Of a stretch of 64,000 nt of DNA, positions 46,257 to 56,412 are shown in pieces. This DNA is from [Eubacterium] yurii (GTDB taxonomy: Bacteria; Bacillota; Clostridia; Peptostreptococcales; Filifactoraceae). The notes under the pieces were generated by a model. It worked only from the letters and a program-made list of their open reading frames with translations. It was not told the origin of the DNA and ran no database searches. Every line of letters begins with the position of its first letter. Positions within the stretch are counted from its first letter, which is position 1. The stretch spans positions 1 to 64,000 of the forward strand of contig FUZS01000012.1 of NCBI GenBank assembly GCA_900167215.1. The letters run 5' to 3'. Position numbers and translations under genes: made by a program.

Positions 46257-46688
46257 AGTTCTCGGAATTATAAACATAAAACAGCTTCTTATCCTCAACC
46301 TGTCGATTAATCTATTATCAAATGTAGTAAAATAATGTATATGGTATGTCTTTATCATATATAATGTTTTTTTATTCTAAACGTAAATTAAATTGTGGAT
46401 ATTTTTATCTTTTTACAATTCTTTGAAAAGTTAAAATTTATGACAATCAAGGAAAATCTCTATATTTTTATCAATGAATGAATAAAAAAATATTAGTATT
46501 TGTTAGATGTGTTGCTTTAAAATATTGTTGTTAAATAAGAGGGGTATTAGATTTTTTCAAGTTGATACTTATTAAATAATATATATATTAATTTTTGTAT
46601 GAAATTTCGAGTAGAAATTAAAATATATTGAAAATTTTAATATTCTTAAATGGATGTTTGTGTAAATATGAATAGAAAGGAAGATATT
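46257..46688. other. Gene-free AT-rich spacer
   Basis: Nothing recognisable beyond AT-rich sequence; it presumably holds the promoter of the HMG-CoA-lyase-like gene. Confidence 0.4.
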
Positions 46689-47633
46689 ATGAAGTTGGTT
46701 GAAAAGGTAAGACTTTGTGAAGTGGGACTAAGAGATGGACTGCAAAATGAAAAGAGAATTTTAGAAACAAAAGATAAGCTGGAATTACTTGATTTGGTAG
46801 GCCAATCAGGATTTAAGATAATAGAACCGGGTTCTTTTGTAAGTCCGAAAAACGTACCTCAAATGGCAGATACTGACGAACTTTACAAAAAAGGAAAGTT
46901 ATACGACGGTGTGGAATACAGAGCCTTGGTTGCAAACTTAAAGGGAGTACAAAGAGGAATAGATTGTGGTTGTAAAAAGGTAAAACTTAACGTTTCAGCA
47001 AGTAGAGCCCATAACCTTGCTAATCTTAATATGACTCCTGAACAAAGCGTCGCAGGATTTAGAGACTGTGTTGATTTGGCACATAAGAACAACATCGAAA
47101 TTTCAGGTTCTATTTCAATGCCCTTCGGCTCTCCATGGGATAAGACTATACCGATAGAAGATGTGAAATCTATTGTGGAAGCGTATCTTAACGTAGGAAT
47201 AGATGAGATATCGCTTTCTGATGCAGCAGGAGTTGCATATCCTACACAGGTATATGAAATGGCAGTAAAGATGAGAGCAGACTATCCTAAGGTAAGGTGG
47301 GTATTGCACTTCCATAATACGAGAGGGCTTGGTATAGCAAATATAATTGCAGGAATGCAAGCAGGATTTGACACCTTTGACACTTCTTTTGCAGGACTTG
47401 GAGGATGCCCGTTTGTACCAGGAGCGGCAGGTAATGTATCTACTGAAGATGTAGTGCATTTGATGGATCAGATGGGAGTATATACAGGTATAGATATAGA
47501 CAAGGTAATAGAAATAGGTAAAAAAGTCAGAGACTTGACAGGAAATCAAAACGGAAGTTACATCCTCAATGCCGGAAAGGCAAGTGACTTGGTCAGAGAA
47601 CTGCCTACGGGACAGAAAAAATACACTAAATAA
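46689..47633 (+). CDS. Hydroxymethylglutaryl-CoA lyase-like enzyme
   Basis: 314 residues of the HMGL-like DRE-TIM family, which cleaves or forms C-C bonds next to a thioester or 2-oxo acid. Motifs are LCEVGLRDGLQNE (metal Asp and catalytic Arg), PGSFVSPKNVPQMADTDEL, VLHFHNTRGLG (metal His pair) and the mobile loop GLGGCPFVPGAAGNVSTEDVV with its Cys. HMG-CoA lyase usually has VTSFVSP, here EPGSFVSP. The substrate may thus be another 3-hydroxyacyl-CoA such as a citramalyl or methylglutaryl relative. The ATG at 46689 follows AAGGAAG. Confidence 0.86.
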   Translation: MKLVEKVRLCEVGLRDGLQNEKRILETKDKLELLDLVGQSGFKIIEPGSFVSPKNVPQMADTDELYKKGKLYDGVEYRALVANLKGVQRGIDCGCKKVKLNVSASRAHNLANLNMTPEQSVAGFRDCVDLAHKNNIEISGSISMPFGSPWDKTIPIEDVKSIVEAYLNVGIDEISLSDAAGVAYPTQVYEMAVKMRADYPKVRWVLHFHNTRGLGIANIIAGMQAGFDTFDTSFAGLGGCPFVPGAAGNVSTEDVVHLMDQMGVYTGIDIDKVIEIGKKVRDLTGNQNGSYILNAGKASDLVRELPTGQKKYTK

Positions 47634-47678
47634 AAATAAACATCTATAGAAGACTTACTTAAAAAAAGAGGGATAAAG

Positions 47679-48536
47679 ATGATAAAGACTAAAAAATTAA
47701 GAGATTTGATAAATGGTGATAAGGTGGTAGTAGCACCTTGTGCATATGACGCTTTATCTGCAAGAGCGATAGAATTTATGGGCTTTGAGCTTGCAGCTAC
47801 AACAGGATTTGGAATGCACGGAACAATACTTGGAGTACCTGATAACGGACTGCTTACATTTACAGAAATGGTAAGAATGTGCAGGAATATGGCTGCGGCT
47901 GTTAAGATACCTATGATGGCGGATGCAGAAGGTGGATATGGAAATGCAATCAATACCTATAGGACAGTAGTAGAATTTCAAAATTCAGGAATAGCCGGAC
48001 TTTTCATCGAGGATCAGGAACTTCCTCCAAACTGTCCATATATTAAAGGCACAAAACTTATAAGAACACAAGAGATGATAGGCAAGATAAAGGCAGCTGT
48101 AGAAGCGAGAAAAGATGAAAACTTTGTAATAGTGGCTCGTACAGATGCACCGTTTGAAGAGGCGATAGAAAGGCTGAACGCCTACGCAGAGGCAGGAGCC
48201 GATATGGTAAAGCCTATGCCGAGAAACAAAAAAGAACTTGAAGAATTTCCAAAATATCTCAAAGCACCTATACATCTTGGTTTTACCTATGGAAAGGAAA
48301 CAACACTTGGAGTAACGGCTCAAGATTGCGGAAAGATGGGATACAAGATAGTGACTTTTCCATTTGCAGAGTTGATGGCAAGTGCGACAGCAATGCTCAA
48401 GATTTTGAGAGAAATCAAGGAAAAAGGTACAGATGAGTCTTTCTATAAAGATTTGATAAAATTCGATGACTATCTCAAACTTGTAAATATAGATACTTAC
48501 AATGAATTAGATAGAAAGTATATGCTTGATATATAA
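47679..48536 (+). CDS. Isocitrate lyase/PEP mutase-superfamily enzyme
   Basis: 285 residues close to oxaloacetate decarboxylase, methylisocitrate lyase and 2,3-dimethylmalate lyase. Motifs are VAPCAYDALSARAIE, MMADAEGGYGNA (metal Asp), GLFIEDQELP and VIVARTDAPFEEAIERLNAYAEAGADMVKPM. The catalytic-loop motif usually reading KRCGH is here PNCPYIKGTKLI: Cys kept, Gly-His lost, which points to an unusual substrate. It follows the HMGL-like gene by 45 nt as a two-gene lyase unit. Confidence 0.84.
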   Translation: MIKTKKLRDLINGDKVVVAPCAYDALSARAIEFMGFELAATTGFGMHGTILGVPDNGLLTFTEMVRMCRNMAAAVKIPMMADAEGGYGNAINTYRTVVEFQNSGIAGLFIEDQELPPNCPYIKGTKLIRTQEMIGKIKAAVEARKDENFVIVARTDAPFEEAIERLNAYAEAGADMVKPMPRNKKELEEFPKYLKAPIHLGFTYGKETTLGVTAQDCGKMGYKIVTFPFAELMASATAMLKILREIKEKGTDESFYKDLIKFDDYLKLVNIDTYNELDRKYMLDI

Positions 48537-48742
48537 AACTTAAGAAAATACAGAGGTTAGTTAAATAAGCAAACAAATATGTTGTATATTCTAATAATTA
48601 AAATTGATAGAATTATAATACTAAACCTATTAGATAGACCTTAGTAAATTAAAACTTGTTTGAAAAAAGGCTGTATTTAATAAAATGAACTATTATATTC
48701 AAAATGTTGTTTAGTATTAAAGCTAATTAGTATAATTAAACA

Positions 48743-48778
48743 AAGGGTGATTGGAGAAATCCAGCCACCTTTTTTTTG
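48743..48778 (+). terminator. Terminator of the lyase unit
   Basis: AAGGGTGATTGG pairs imperfectly with CCAGCCACCTT, followed by eight Ts. It is nearly the same as the hairpin at 49682-49714. The rest of 48537-48940 holds a family-A repeat. Confidence 0.85.
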
Positions 48779-48786
48779 CAAAAAAA

Positions 48787-48921
48787 GTATTTATACTATT
48801 ATCTATTTAATCTGTGGATAACCTTTATCAGTAGTTATTTAAAAATATAGAATATGATGTATGAATTTATTATAAATGCACTGAAAATCTTTTATCTATT
48901 AATTTATTAGATTTTAGTACC
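48787..48921 (+). repeat. MITE-like repeat, family A, forward copy
   Basis: Contains TATTTAATCTGTGGATAAC, ATATGATGTATGAATTTATTATAAAT, GCACTGAAAATCTTTTATC and TTATTAGATTTTAGTACC in family order. Confidence 0.85.
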
Positions 48922-48940
48922 AATAATATAATTTTTAATA

Positions 48941-48989
48941 TTGACAAGTATACTTGGAAATGTTATAATAATTTTACCAAGTAAACTTG
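48941..48989 (+). promoter_or_regulatory. SigA-type promoter with two palindromic operators for the XRE module
   Basis: TTGACA (48941-48946) and TATAAT (48964-48969) are 17 nt apart. A perfect palindrome CAAGTATACTTG (48945-48956) overlaps the -35 box, and CAAGTAAACTTG (48978-48989) lies just after the -10 region. Their centres are 33 bp apart, three helical turns, which suits cooperative repressor dimers. The likely repressor is the XRE protein at 49323. Confidence 0.85.
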
Positions 48990-49006
48990 TCAAAGGAGGG
49001 TTTGAG

Positions 49007-49312
49007 ATGAAAAAGGATGAAATACTTGAAAAAGCAAGGGAAGAGAAAAAAGATGAGGGTATTGATAATGTCAATAATAAAGGCTTAAGTTTAGGGCATA
49101 AAATCTTTATTTTATTAAGTGTTTTTTTGCTTGTATTTAATAAATTTAATAATATAGAAAGTTATGATGTTGTATCTCTAATGTTTGTATTTTCTGCTGC
49201 AAGATATTATACAGAGTATAAATTTTCTAAAGAGCTAAATTCATACTATTATTTAATATTAAGTTCATTTTTAGGTATTGTATTCCTATTATGTCATATA
49301 TTTCTTCACTAA
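49007..49312 (+). CDS. Small membrane protein of an XRE module (DUF6442-like)
   Basis: 101 residues: a charged amphipathic N-terminus (MKKDEILEKAREEKKDEG, then ID), followed by three hydrophobic helices (about 31-44, 53-66 and 82-100). It resembles small membrane proteins often encoded before a short XRE regulator in Firmicutes. The ATG at 49007 follows AAAGGAGGG. The role is unknown; it could be a toxin-like or sensor partner. Confidence 0.75.
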   Translation: MKKDEILEKAREEKKDEGIDNVNNKGLSLGHKIFILLSVFLLVFNKFNNIESYDVVSLMFVFSAARYYTEYKFSKELNSYYYLILSSFLGIVFLLCHIFLH

Positions 49313-49322
49313 GGTGGATTTT

Positions 49323-49532
49323 ATGGATAATTTATTAGTATTAAAAAATAATTTAAAAGAAATAAGGAAAGAAAAAGGATATTCACAGACTGATTTGGCA
49401 GAGCTAGTAGGAGTTTCAAGAAATACTATAAGTTCGATTGAAACAGGTCAGTTTAACCCTACTGCAAAGTTGGCGTTGATTTTGTGCATAGCCTTAGATA
49501 AGAAATTTGAAGAAATATTTTATTTTGATTGA
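49323..49532 (+). CDS. XRE-family HTH regulator
   Basis: 69 residues, essentially one Cro/C1-type helix-turn-helix: LKEIRKEKGYSQTDLAELVGV then SRNTISSIETGQFNPTAKLAL. It has the ALDKKFEEIFYFD tail typical of YozG-like small repressors. The ATG at 49323 follows AAGGTGG and lies 10 nt after the membrane protein gene. It probably autoregulates through the palindromes at 48945-48989. Confidence 0.92.
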   Translation: MDNLLVLKNNLKEIRKEKGYSQTDLAELVGVSRNTISSIETGQFNPTAKLALILCIALDKKFEEIFYFD

Positions 49533-49543
49533 GAGGTGGAAAA

Positions 49544-49627
49544 ATGGTAGCAGTAATAGCAACATTGATTTGTGTAGTATCAGCGCTTTGGTATATGAAA
49601 AGAAATAAAGAAGATGATAATAAATAA
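49544..49627 (+). CDS. 27-residue single-pass membrane peptide
   Basis: ATG after GAGAGGTGG; about 16 hydrophobic residues (VAVIATLICVVSALWY) followed by a charged tail (MKRNKEDDNK). It starts 11 nt after the XRE gene and a terminator follows. A hydrophobic micropeptide of this kind could be a type I-like toxin or a regulator of the larger membrane protein. Small size limits confidence. Confidence 0.6.
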   Translation: MVAVIATLICVVSALWYMKRNKEDDNK

Positions 49628-49681
49628 GACTTATTAAAATATGCTAAGTCATGATATTTACTTAAAGTACAGTTATAATTA

Positions 49682-49714
49682 AAGGGTGATTGGAGAAGTT
49701 CAGTCACCTTTTTT
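49682..49714 (+). terminator. Terminator of the XRE module
   Basis: GGTGATTGGA and TTCAGTCACC form an imperfect stem, followed by TTTTTT. It is closely related to the hairpin at 48743, which lies before the module. Confidence 0.85.
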
Positions 49715-49730
49715 GTGGTGTGCCCGAATT

Positions 49731-49776
49731 GATACTAATATCTGTTTAATCTATGGATAATATTTATCAATGGATT
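49731..49776 (+). repeat. Partial family-A repeat
   Basis: GATACTAATATCTGTTTAATC, then CTATGGATAATATTTATCAA, matches the left end of family A; the right part is missing. Confidence 0.65.
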
Positions 49777-49858
49777 TAAAAAAAGGGAAATAGAAAAGCA
49801 GTGATTAAAATATTTTTATGCCTTTTTCAAAAATAAATAAAAAAATTTTTAATTATTG

Positions 49859-49887
49859 TTGACAAACATAAATAAAAGTAGTAAGAT
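49859..49887 (+). promoter_or_regulatory. SigA-type promoter of the heat-shock operon
   Basis: TTGACA (49859-49864) and TAAGAT (49882-49887), 17 nt apart, just upstream of the CIRCE element. Confidence 0.85.
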
Positions 49888-49898
49888 AATATTTGTAG

Positions 49899-49925
49899 TT
49901 AGCACTCGATGTTAAAGAGTGCTAA
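49899..49925 (+). promoter_or_regulatory. CIRCE operator
   Basis: A perfect TTAGCACTC - 9 nt - GAGTGCTAA, the binding site of the repressor HrcA. It lies between the promoter and the hrcA start, so the operon should be derepressed by heat or protein misfolding. Confidence 0.98.
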
Positions 49926-49974
49926 CAAAAAAATAAGAATTCAATTTTTATCCGGAATTTAAAGGAAGATAGAT

Positions 49975-51006
49975 ATGAAAACAAATCTTAGCGAAAGGAA
50001 AATGAAAATACTCAAGTTCATAGTGGAAGAGTATATATCCACTGCAGAACCGATAGGCTCAAGGACGATATCAAAGAATAAAGATCTCGCCATAAGTGCG
50101 GCAACTATTCGTAATGAGATGTCTGATCTTGAAGATATGGGCTACCTTATCTCACCTCACGTTTCTGCAGGCAGAGTGCCTTCACAGATGGCGTATGCAT
50201 TGTATGTGGATGAGCTGATGAAGGATAATACTTTGGAACTTAAGGAAAAAGAACTAATCAGAAAAACTCTGGATAATAATATAAATCAAATTCAAAATTT
50301 ACTTGATGAAACTGTAAATATTCTGACTTCTTTGACAAACTATACTTCCATAGCGATAATGAAGGCAAGCGAAGAAAAAGAAAATAAGATAAGTCACTTT
50401 GACCTGGTAAAGGTCAGCGAACATCAGATAGTGATGATAATGGTAATGGAAGATGGCACAGTTAACAGCAAGAATATATACATCGAAAAGGAAATAGACG
50501 CTGAGAAAATTCAGATTATATCTCAGACTATAAAAGATCAGATTATAGGAAAGGACATATATTCTTTAGGTGATAAATTCGTACAATATATCAAGTCCGA
50601 GATAATGTGGTATGATGAATTGTTGGACAATATGCTAAATACAATAAATAGCAGTGTTTTACAAGATACACCGTTTAGCATAATGTTAAAGGGTACAAAT
50701 AATATATTTAATTATCCTGAGTTTAATGATATATCCACAGTGAAATCTTTTTTGACTTTGCTTGACAATAAGGATGAGCTGGTGGAAGTGCTCCAAAATC
50801 ATGGAGTAACCAAAGATAACGTCAATATAATAATAGGTGACAAGTCGATGGGAGATGTACTGGATAATTGCTCAATCATCACCGCCAATTTCAGGTTGGA
50901 TGGCAGAATGGTGGGTAAGTTCGGCATTATAGGTCCTAAGCGTATGGATTACGGTAAGGCGTATTCATTAATGAGATATATCAGCAAGTGTTTGGATGAG
51001 CTGTAA
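49975..51006 (+). CDS. hrcA: Heat-inducible transcription repressor HrcA
   Basis: 343 residues. Winged helix at the N-terminus (KFIVEEYISTAEPIGSRTISK then ATIRNEMSDLEDMGYL), then a GAF-like domain and the VIIGDKSM-like segment (NIIIGDKSMGDVLDNCS), ending near GIIGPKRMDYGKAYSLM. It represses the operon at the CIRCE site unless titrated by chaperones. The ATG follows AGGAAGATA. First gene of hrcA-grpE-dnaK-dnaJ. Confidence 0.97.
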   Translation: MKTNLSERKMKILKFIVEEYISTAEPIGSRTISKNKDLAISAATIRNEMSDLEDMGYLISPHVSAGRVPSQMAYALYVDELMKDNTLELKEKELIRKTLDNNINQIQNLLDETVNILTSLTNYTSIAIMKASEEKENKISHFDLVKVSEHQIVMIMVMEDGTVNSKNIYIEKEIDAEKIQIISQTIKDQIIGKDIYSLGDKFVQYIKSEIMWYDELLDNMLNTINSSVLQDTPFSIMLKGTNNIFNYPEFNDISTVKSFLTLLDNKDELVEVLQNHGVTKDNVNIIIGDKSMGDVLDNCSIITANFRLDGRMVGKFGIIGPKRMDYGKAYSLMRYISKCLDEL

Positions 51007-51015
51007 GGAGGAGAA

Positions 51016-51582
51016 ATGGAAAACAACAATCTAAAAGAAAACAAAGAAATTAATCCGGATATAGAGACGGATGAAATAAAAGAAAAAGAAAATAGCGAAG
51101 TTGAAAATGCTTGTGACGAAACTCAAAAAGAGATGGATGAACAACAAAAACAACTTGAAGAACTCCAAGGACAAGTCGATCAGATGAAAGATTTGGCTCA
51201 AAGAACACAGGCAGAATTTATGAATTACAAGAAGAGAGTGGCAAAGGAGATGCAGGATATATCAACATTTGCCAACGAAAATATAATTACTCAACTGCTC
51301 TTGGTACTGGATAACTTTGATAGAGCAATTGAGAGTGAAAAAGATAATGACACACCGTTTTTACAAGGTGTAATAATGATTAAGAAACAACTTGAAGAGA
51401 CACTTTTCAAAAACGGATTGGAAGAAATAGATGCCTTAGGGCAGGAGTTTGATCCTAACTTCCACCACGCAGTAATGCAAGAGGAAGCTGACGAAAAGAA
51501 TAAGGTCTTGGAAGTCTTTCAAAAAGGATATAAACTTAAGGAAAAGGTGATACGTCCTTCAATGGTTAAGGTATCACAATAA
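51016..51582 (+). CDS. grpE: Nucleotide exchange factor GrpE
   Basis: 188 residues. An acidic, Glu/Gln-rich N-terminus (about 1-70) forms the long coiled coil, followed by the conserved FMNYKKRVAKEMQDISTFANE and the beta-wing (EEIDALGQEFDPNFHHAVMQEE, then GYKLKEKVIRPSMVKVS). It releases ADP from DnaK. It begins 9 nt after hrcA with GGAGGAG. Confidence 0.96.
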   Translation: MENNNLKENKEINPDIETDEIKEKENSEVENACDETQKEMDEQQKQLEELQGQVDQMKDLAQRTQAEFMNYKKRVAKEMQDISTFANENIITQLLLVLDNFDRAIESEKDNDTPFLQGVIMIKKQLEETLFKNGLEEIDALGQEFDPNFHHAVMQEEADEKNKVLEVFQKGYKLKEKVIRPSMVKVSQ

Positions 51583-51810
51583 TCTTGTTTCACTGCATTA
51601 AACAATCATTGATTTATACTCAAACATAATAAAAGAAAAAATATTTTAACTGTAATTTAGGATGCTTAGATAAAATCAGCTAAGGTATTTTCAGTTATTA
51701 AAAGACTTACAGTATGATATTTGGTTGTAAATGCGGTTTTATATAAATATTTAAAATAATAACTAAAAACAAAACAATGTTACAATCATAATTTTATTAG
51801 TTAATAATAA

Positions 51811-53679
<1,869 letters not shown>

Positions 53680-53693
53680 TATATGAGATAAGA

Positions 53694-53728
53694 CTTGAAT
53701 CAGGTGCTGAAAAAGTACTTGATTTAAG
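53694..53728 (+). terminator. Hairpin between dnaK and dnaJ
   Basis: CTTGAATCAGGTGCT pairs over 15 positions (some G-T) with AGTACTTGATTTAAG; TTTTAAAA follows. Probably a partial terminator or RNA-processing stem that lowers dnaJ relative to dnaK. Confidence 0.55.
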
Positions 53729-53804
53729 TTTTAAAAATATGTTAGTATTGTTATCTGCATATATCAGTATAGGTTGTGCAAAGAGAAGGTGGTGAGAAAA
53801 AAAT

Positions 53805-54965
53805 ATGGCAGGAAAGAAAGATTTTTACGAGTTGCTCGGTGTCAACAAGGATGCCAGTGACCAAGAGATAAAAAAAGCATATAGAAAACTTGCAATGAAA
53901 TATCACCCTGATAAAAATCAGGGAAATAAGGAAGCTGAAGAAAAATTCAAAGAAATCAACGAGGCTTATGAAGTCTTATCCGATAAGGATAAGAGGGCTA
54001 AGTATGACAGATTCGGACCTGATGCTTACAATACACAAGGTGGAGGATTTTCAGGTGGTGGGTTCTCCGGCGAATTTGACTTCGGTGACATATTTTCAGA
54101 TCTTTTCGGTGGTGGCGGATTTGGCGGTTTTGGAGGATTTTCTTCAGGAAACAGGAGAAACAGCGCAAAGGCACCAAGAAAAGGTCAAGATGTTCGTATC
54201 AGACTCAATATTACATTTGAAGAGGCAGCATTTGGCGTAAAAAAAGAAATAGAAGTACCAATAGAGGAAAACTGTCAATTCTGTAAGGGTACAGGCGCAA
54301 AAGACGGTACAGCTAAGGAAAAATGTACTACTTGTAACGGTGAGGGTGTAATAACAAATACTGTAAGGACACCTCTTGGTACAATGATGAACCAAAGTGT
54401 ATGTCATGACTGTAACGGAACAGGCGAAAGAATAACTGAAAAATGTACGCATTGTAAGGGTACCGGAAGAATAAAGGAAAAGAGAAAAGTTACTGTAGAT
54501 ATACCTGCAGGAATAGATGATCAAAATATATTGAGAGTAAGCGGACAGGGTCAAGCAGGCTATAACGGTGGACCTAAGGGTGATTTACAGGTTGTAGTTA
54601 CTATACAAAAGCATAAGATATTTAAACGTGAAGGCTACGACGTTCATTTGGAGATGCCTATCACATTTGTGCAGGCTGCACTTGGTGACGAGGTGGAAGT
54701 ACCTACACTCGATGGCAAAGTAAAATACAAGATACCTGAAGGTACTCAAAGCGGTACAGTATTTAGATTAAGGTCAAAGGGTATAACAAGATTACACTCA
54801 AAGTCAAGGGGAGACCAACTTATAAAGGTAATAGTTGAAGTACCTAAGTCACTTTCTGAAAAACAAAAAGAAGCTTTAAGAGAATATGCGAGGATTACCG
54901 GGAGTGAGGTAAACCAGCAGAGTAAGAATTTTTTAGATAAATTGAGAGATTTCTTCACAGAATAA
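53805..54965 (+). CDS. dnaJ: Co-chaperone DnaJ (Hsp40)
   Basis: 386 residues in full type I layout. J domain (about 5-70) with HPD in [10 protein letters not shown], Gly/Phe-rich linker (about 77-120), a zinc domain with four CxxCxGxG repeats ([32 protein letters not shown]), then the C-terminal substrate domains. It stimulates DnaK ATPase. GAAGGTGGTGAG precedes the ATG. Confidence 0.98.
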   Translation: MAGKKDFYELLGVNKDASDQEIKKAYRKLAMKYHPDKNQGNKEAEEKFKEINEAYEVLSDKDKRAKYDRFGPDAYNTQGGGFSGGGFSGEFDFGDIFSDLFGGGGFGGFGGFSSGNRRNSAKAPRKGQDVRIRLNITFEEAAFGVKKEIEVPIEENCQFCKGTGAKDGTAKEKCTTCNGEGVITNTVRTPLGTMMNQSVCHDCNGTGERITEKCTHCKGTGRIKEKRKVTVDIPAGIDDQNILRVSGQGQAGYNGGPKGDLQVVVTIQKHKIFKREGYDVHLEMPITFVQAALGDEVEVPTLDGKVKYKIPEGTQSGTVFRLRSKGITRLHSKSRGDQLIKVIVEVPKSLSEKQKEALREYARITGSEVNQQSKNFLDKLRDFFTE

Positions 54966-54970
54966 GAATG

Positions 54971-55003
54971 TAGGCATGTCTATAAGATGTGCCTATTTTT
55001 TTT
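54971..55003 (+). terminator. Terminator of the heat-shock operon
   Basis: TAGGCA ... TGCCTA stem with partial inner pairing, followed by nine Ts, just after the dnaJ stop. Confidence 0.92.
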
Positions 55004-55005
55004 TA

Positions 55006-55034
55006 TTGACATTATGGCAAAAACATAATATTAT
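55006..55034 (+). promoter_or_regulatory. SigA-type promoter of ilvA
   Basis: TTGACA (55006-55011) and TATTAT (55029-55034) with a 17-nt spacer, directly after the dnaJ terminator. Confidence 0.75.
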
Positions 55035-55128
55035 TTTATCTTAAATAAATATTCTAAAGATTTAGTGTAAATAAAGCTTATTAGAGTATTATCAGTATCA
55101 TTTATAAAAATAAAACAGGGGGAAATAA

Positions 55129-56361
55129 ATGAAATATAACAACATAGATTTTGAACAGCTTAAAAACAGTATAGATTGTGCCAGTGCCAGAGTGGCAATG
55201 CAAGATGTGATAAGAAAGACACCTCTTATACACAGTGAAAAGCTCAGCGAAACCTATGGCAATGAAATATACTTAAAACCTGAATGCTTACAAAAAACAG
55301 GCTCTTTTAAAATAAGAGGAGCATATAATAAGATGAGAAAGCTCAGTGAAGAAGAAAAGAGCAGAGGAGTAATATGTGCTTCTGCCGGGAATCACGCTCA
55401 GGGAGTGGCATTTTCTGCCAAAAAATTGGGTATCAAAGCTACTATAGTAATGCCTGAAACATCTCCTCTCATCAAGGTAAATGCCACAAAGAGCTATGGG
55501 GTAGAGGTGGTATTAAGTGGTGAAGTATATGATGAAGCCTATGAAACTGCAATAAAGCTTGAAAAAGAATATGGATATACTTTCATTCATCCTTTTAACG
55601 ATGTGGACGTCATAGAAGGTCAAGGAACTATAGCAAATGAAATCTTGGAAGATTTGCCTGACGCAGATTGCATCTTAGTTCCTGTAGGTGGAGGAGGACT
55701 TATCTCAGGTGTTGCTCTTTCCGCTCTAAAAATAAATCCTAAGATTAAGGTAATAGGAGTAGAGCCTACAGGTGCAAATGCAATGCACTCCTCATTAATC
55801 AACGGACATATTACTAATCTTAATTCCGTATCAACAATAGCTGACGGTGTAGCTGTTAAAAATCCGGGAGAAATCTGCTACAACATCATCAAAAATACAG
55901 TGAGTGACATAATAGAAGTGACAGATTTTGAAATAATGGAAGCATATCTGTCATTGTTACAAAATCACAAGTTGGTATCAGAGAACTCAGGATCTTTGAG
56001 TATTGCAGCACTTAGCAAGTTAAAATCAAAGAACAAGAAGATTGTTTCGCTTATAAGCGGAGGTAATATAGACGTGCTAACTATGTCTTCAATGATAAAT
56101 AAGGGTCTTATCTCAATGGGCAGAACATTTTGTTTTTCTGTTACCCTACCTGACGTACCTGGTCAACTTGTCAAGATTTCCAAGATATTGGCAGATTCAA
56201 AGGCAAATGTAATAAAACTCGATCACAATCAATTCAAGTCTTATAACAGATTTAACAATGTTTCTCTTGAAGTGACTGTAGAGACGAATGGACATACACA
56301 TATTGAAGAAATATCTGATTTATTATACGAAAACGGCTACCATATAATCAGAATCTATTAG
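55129..56361 (+). CDS. ilvA: Threonine ammonia-lyase
   Basis: PLP enzyme converting threonine to 2-oxobutyrate and ammonia, 410 residues. The PLP lysine is K61 in TGSFKIRGAYNK, the glycine loop is VPVGGGGLIS, and SAGNHAQGVAFS binds substrate. A single C-terminal ACT domain (about 335-410, starting SVTLPDVPGQLVKISKIL) is the short form seen in many anaerobes, where it can be catabolic or supply isoleucine. No other ilv genes are near, so a fermentative role is plausible. Confidence 0.93.
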   Translation: MKYNNIDFEQLKNSIDCASARVAMQDVIRKTPLIHSEKLSETYGNEIYLKPECLQKTGSFKIRGAYNKMRKLSEEEKSRGVICASAGNHAQGVAFSAKKLGIKATIVMPETSPLIKVNATKSYGVEVVLSGEVYDEAYETAIKLEKEYGYTFIHPFNDVDVIEGQGTIANEILEDLPDADCILVPVGGGGLISGVALSALKINPKIKVIGVEPTGANAMHSSLINGHITNLNSVSTIADGVAVKNPGEICYNIIKNTVSDIIEVTDFEIMEAYLSLLQNHKLVSENSGSLSIAALSKLKSKNKKIVSLISGGNIDVLTMSSMINKGLISMGRTFCFSVTLPDVPGQLVKISKILADSKANVIKLDHNQFKSYNRFNNVSLEVTVETNGHTHIEEISDLLYENGYHIIRIY

Positions 56362-56412
56362 TAATATTTACAATTATGGAAGCTTAATTTATTTTAGGAG
56401 AGGAGTTATCTT

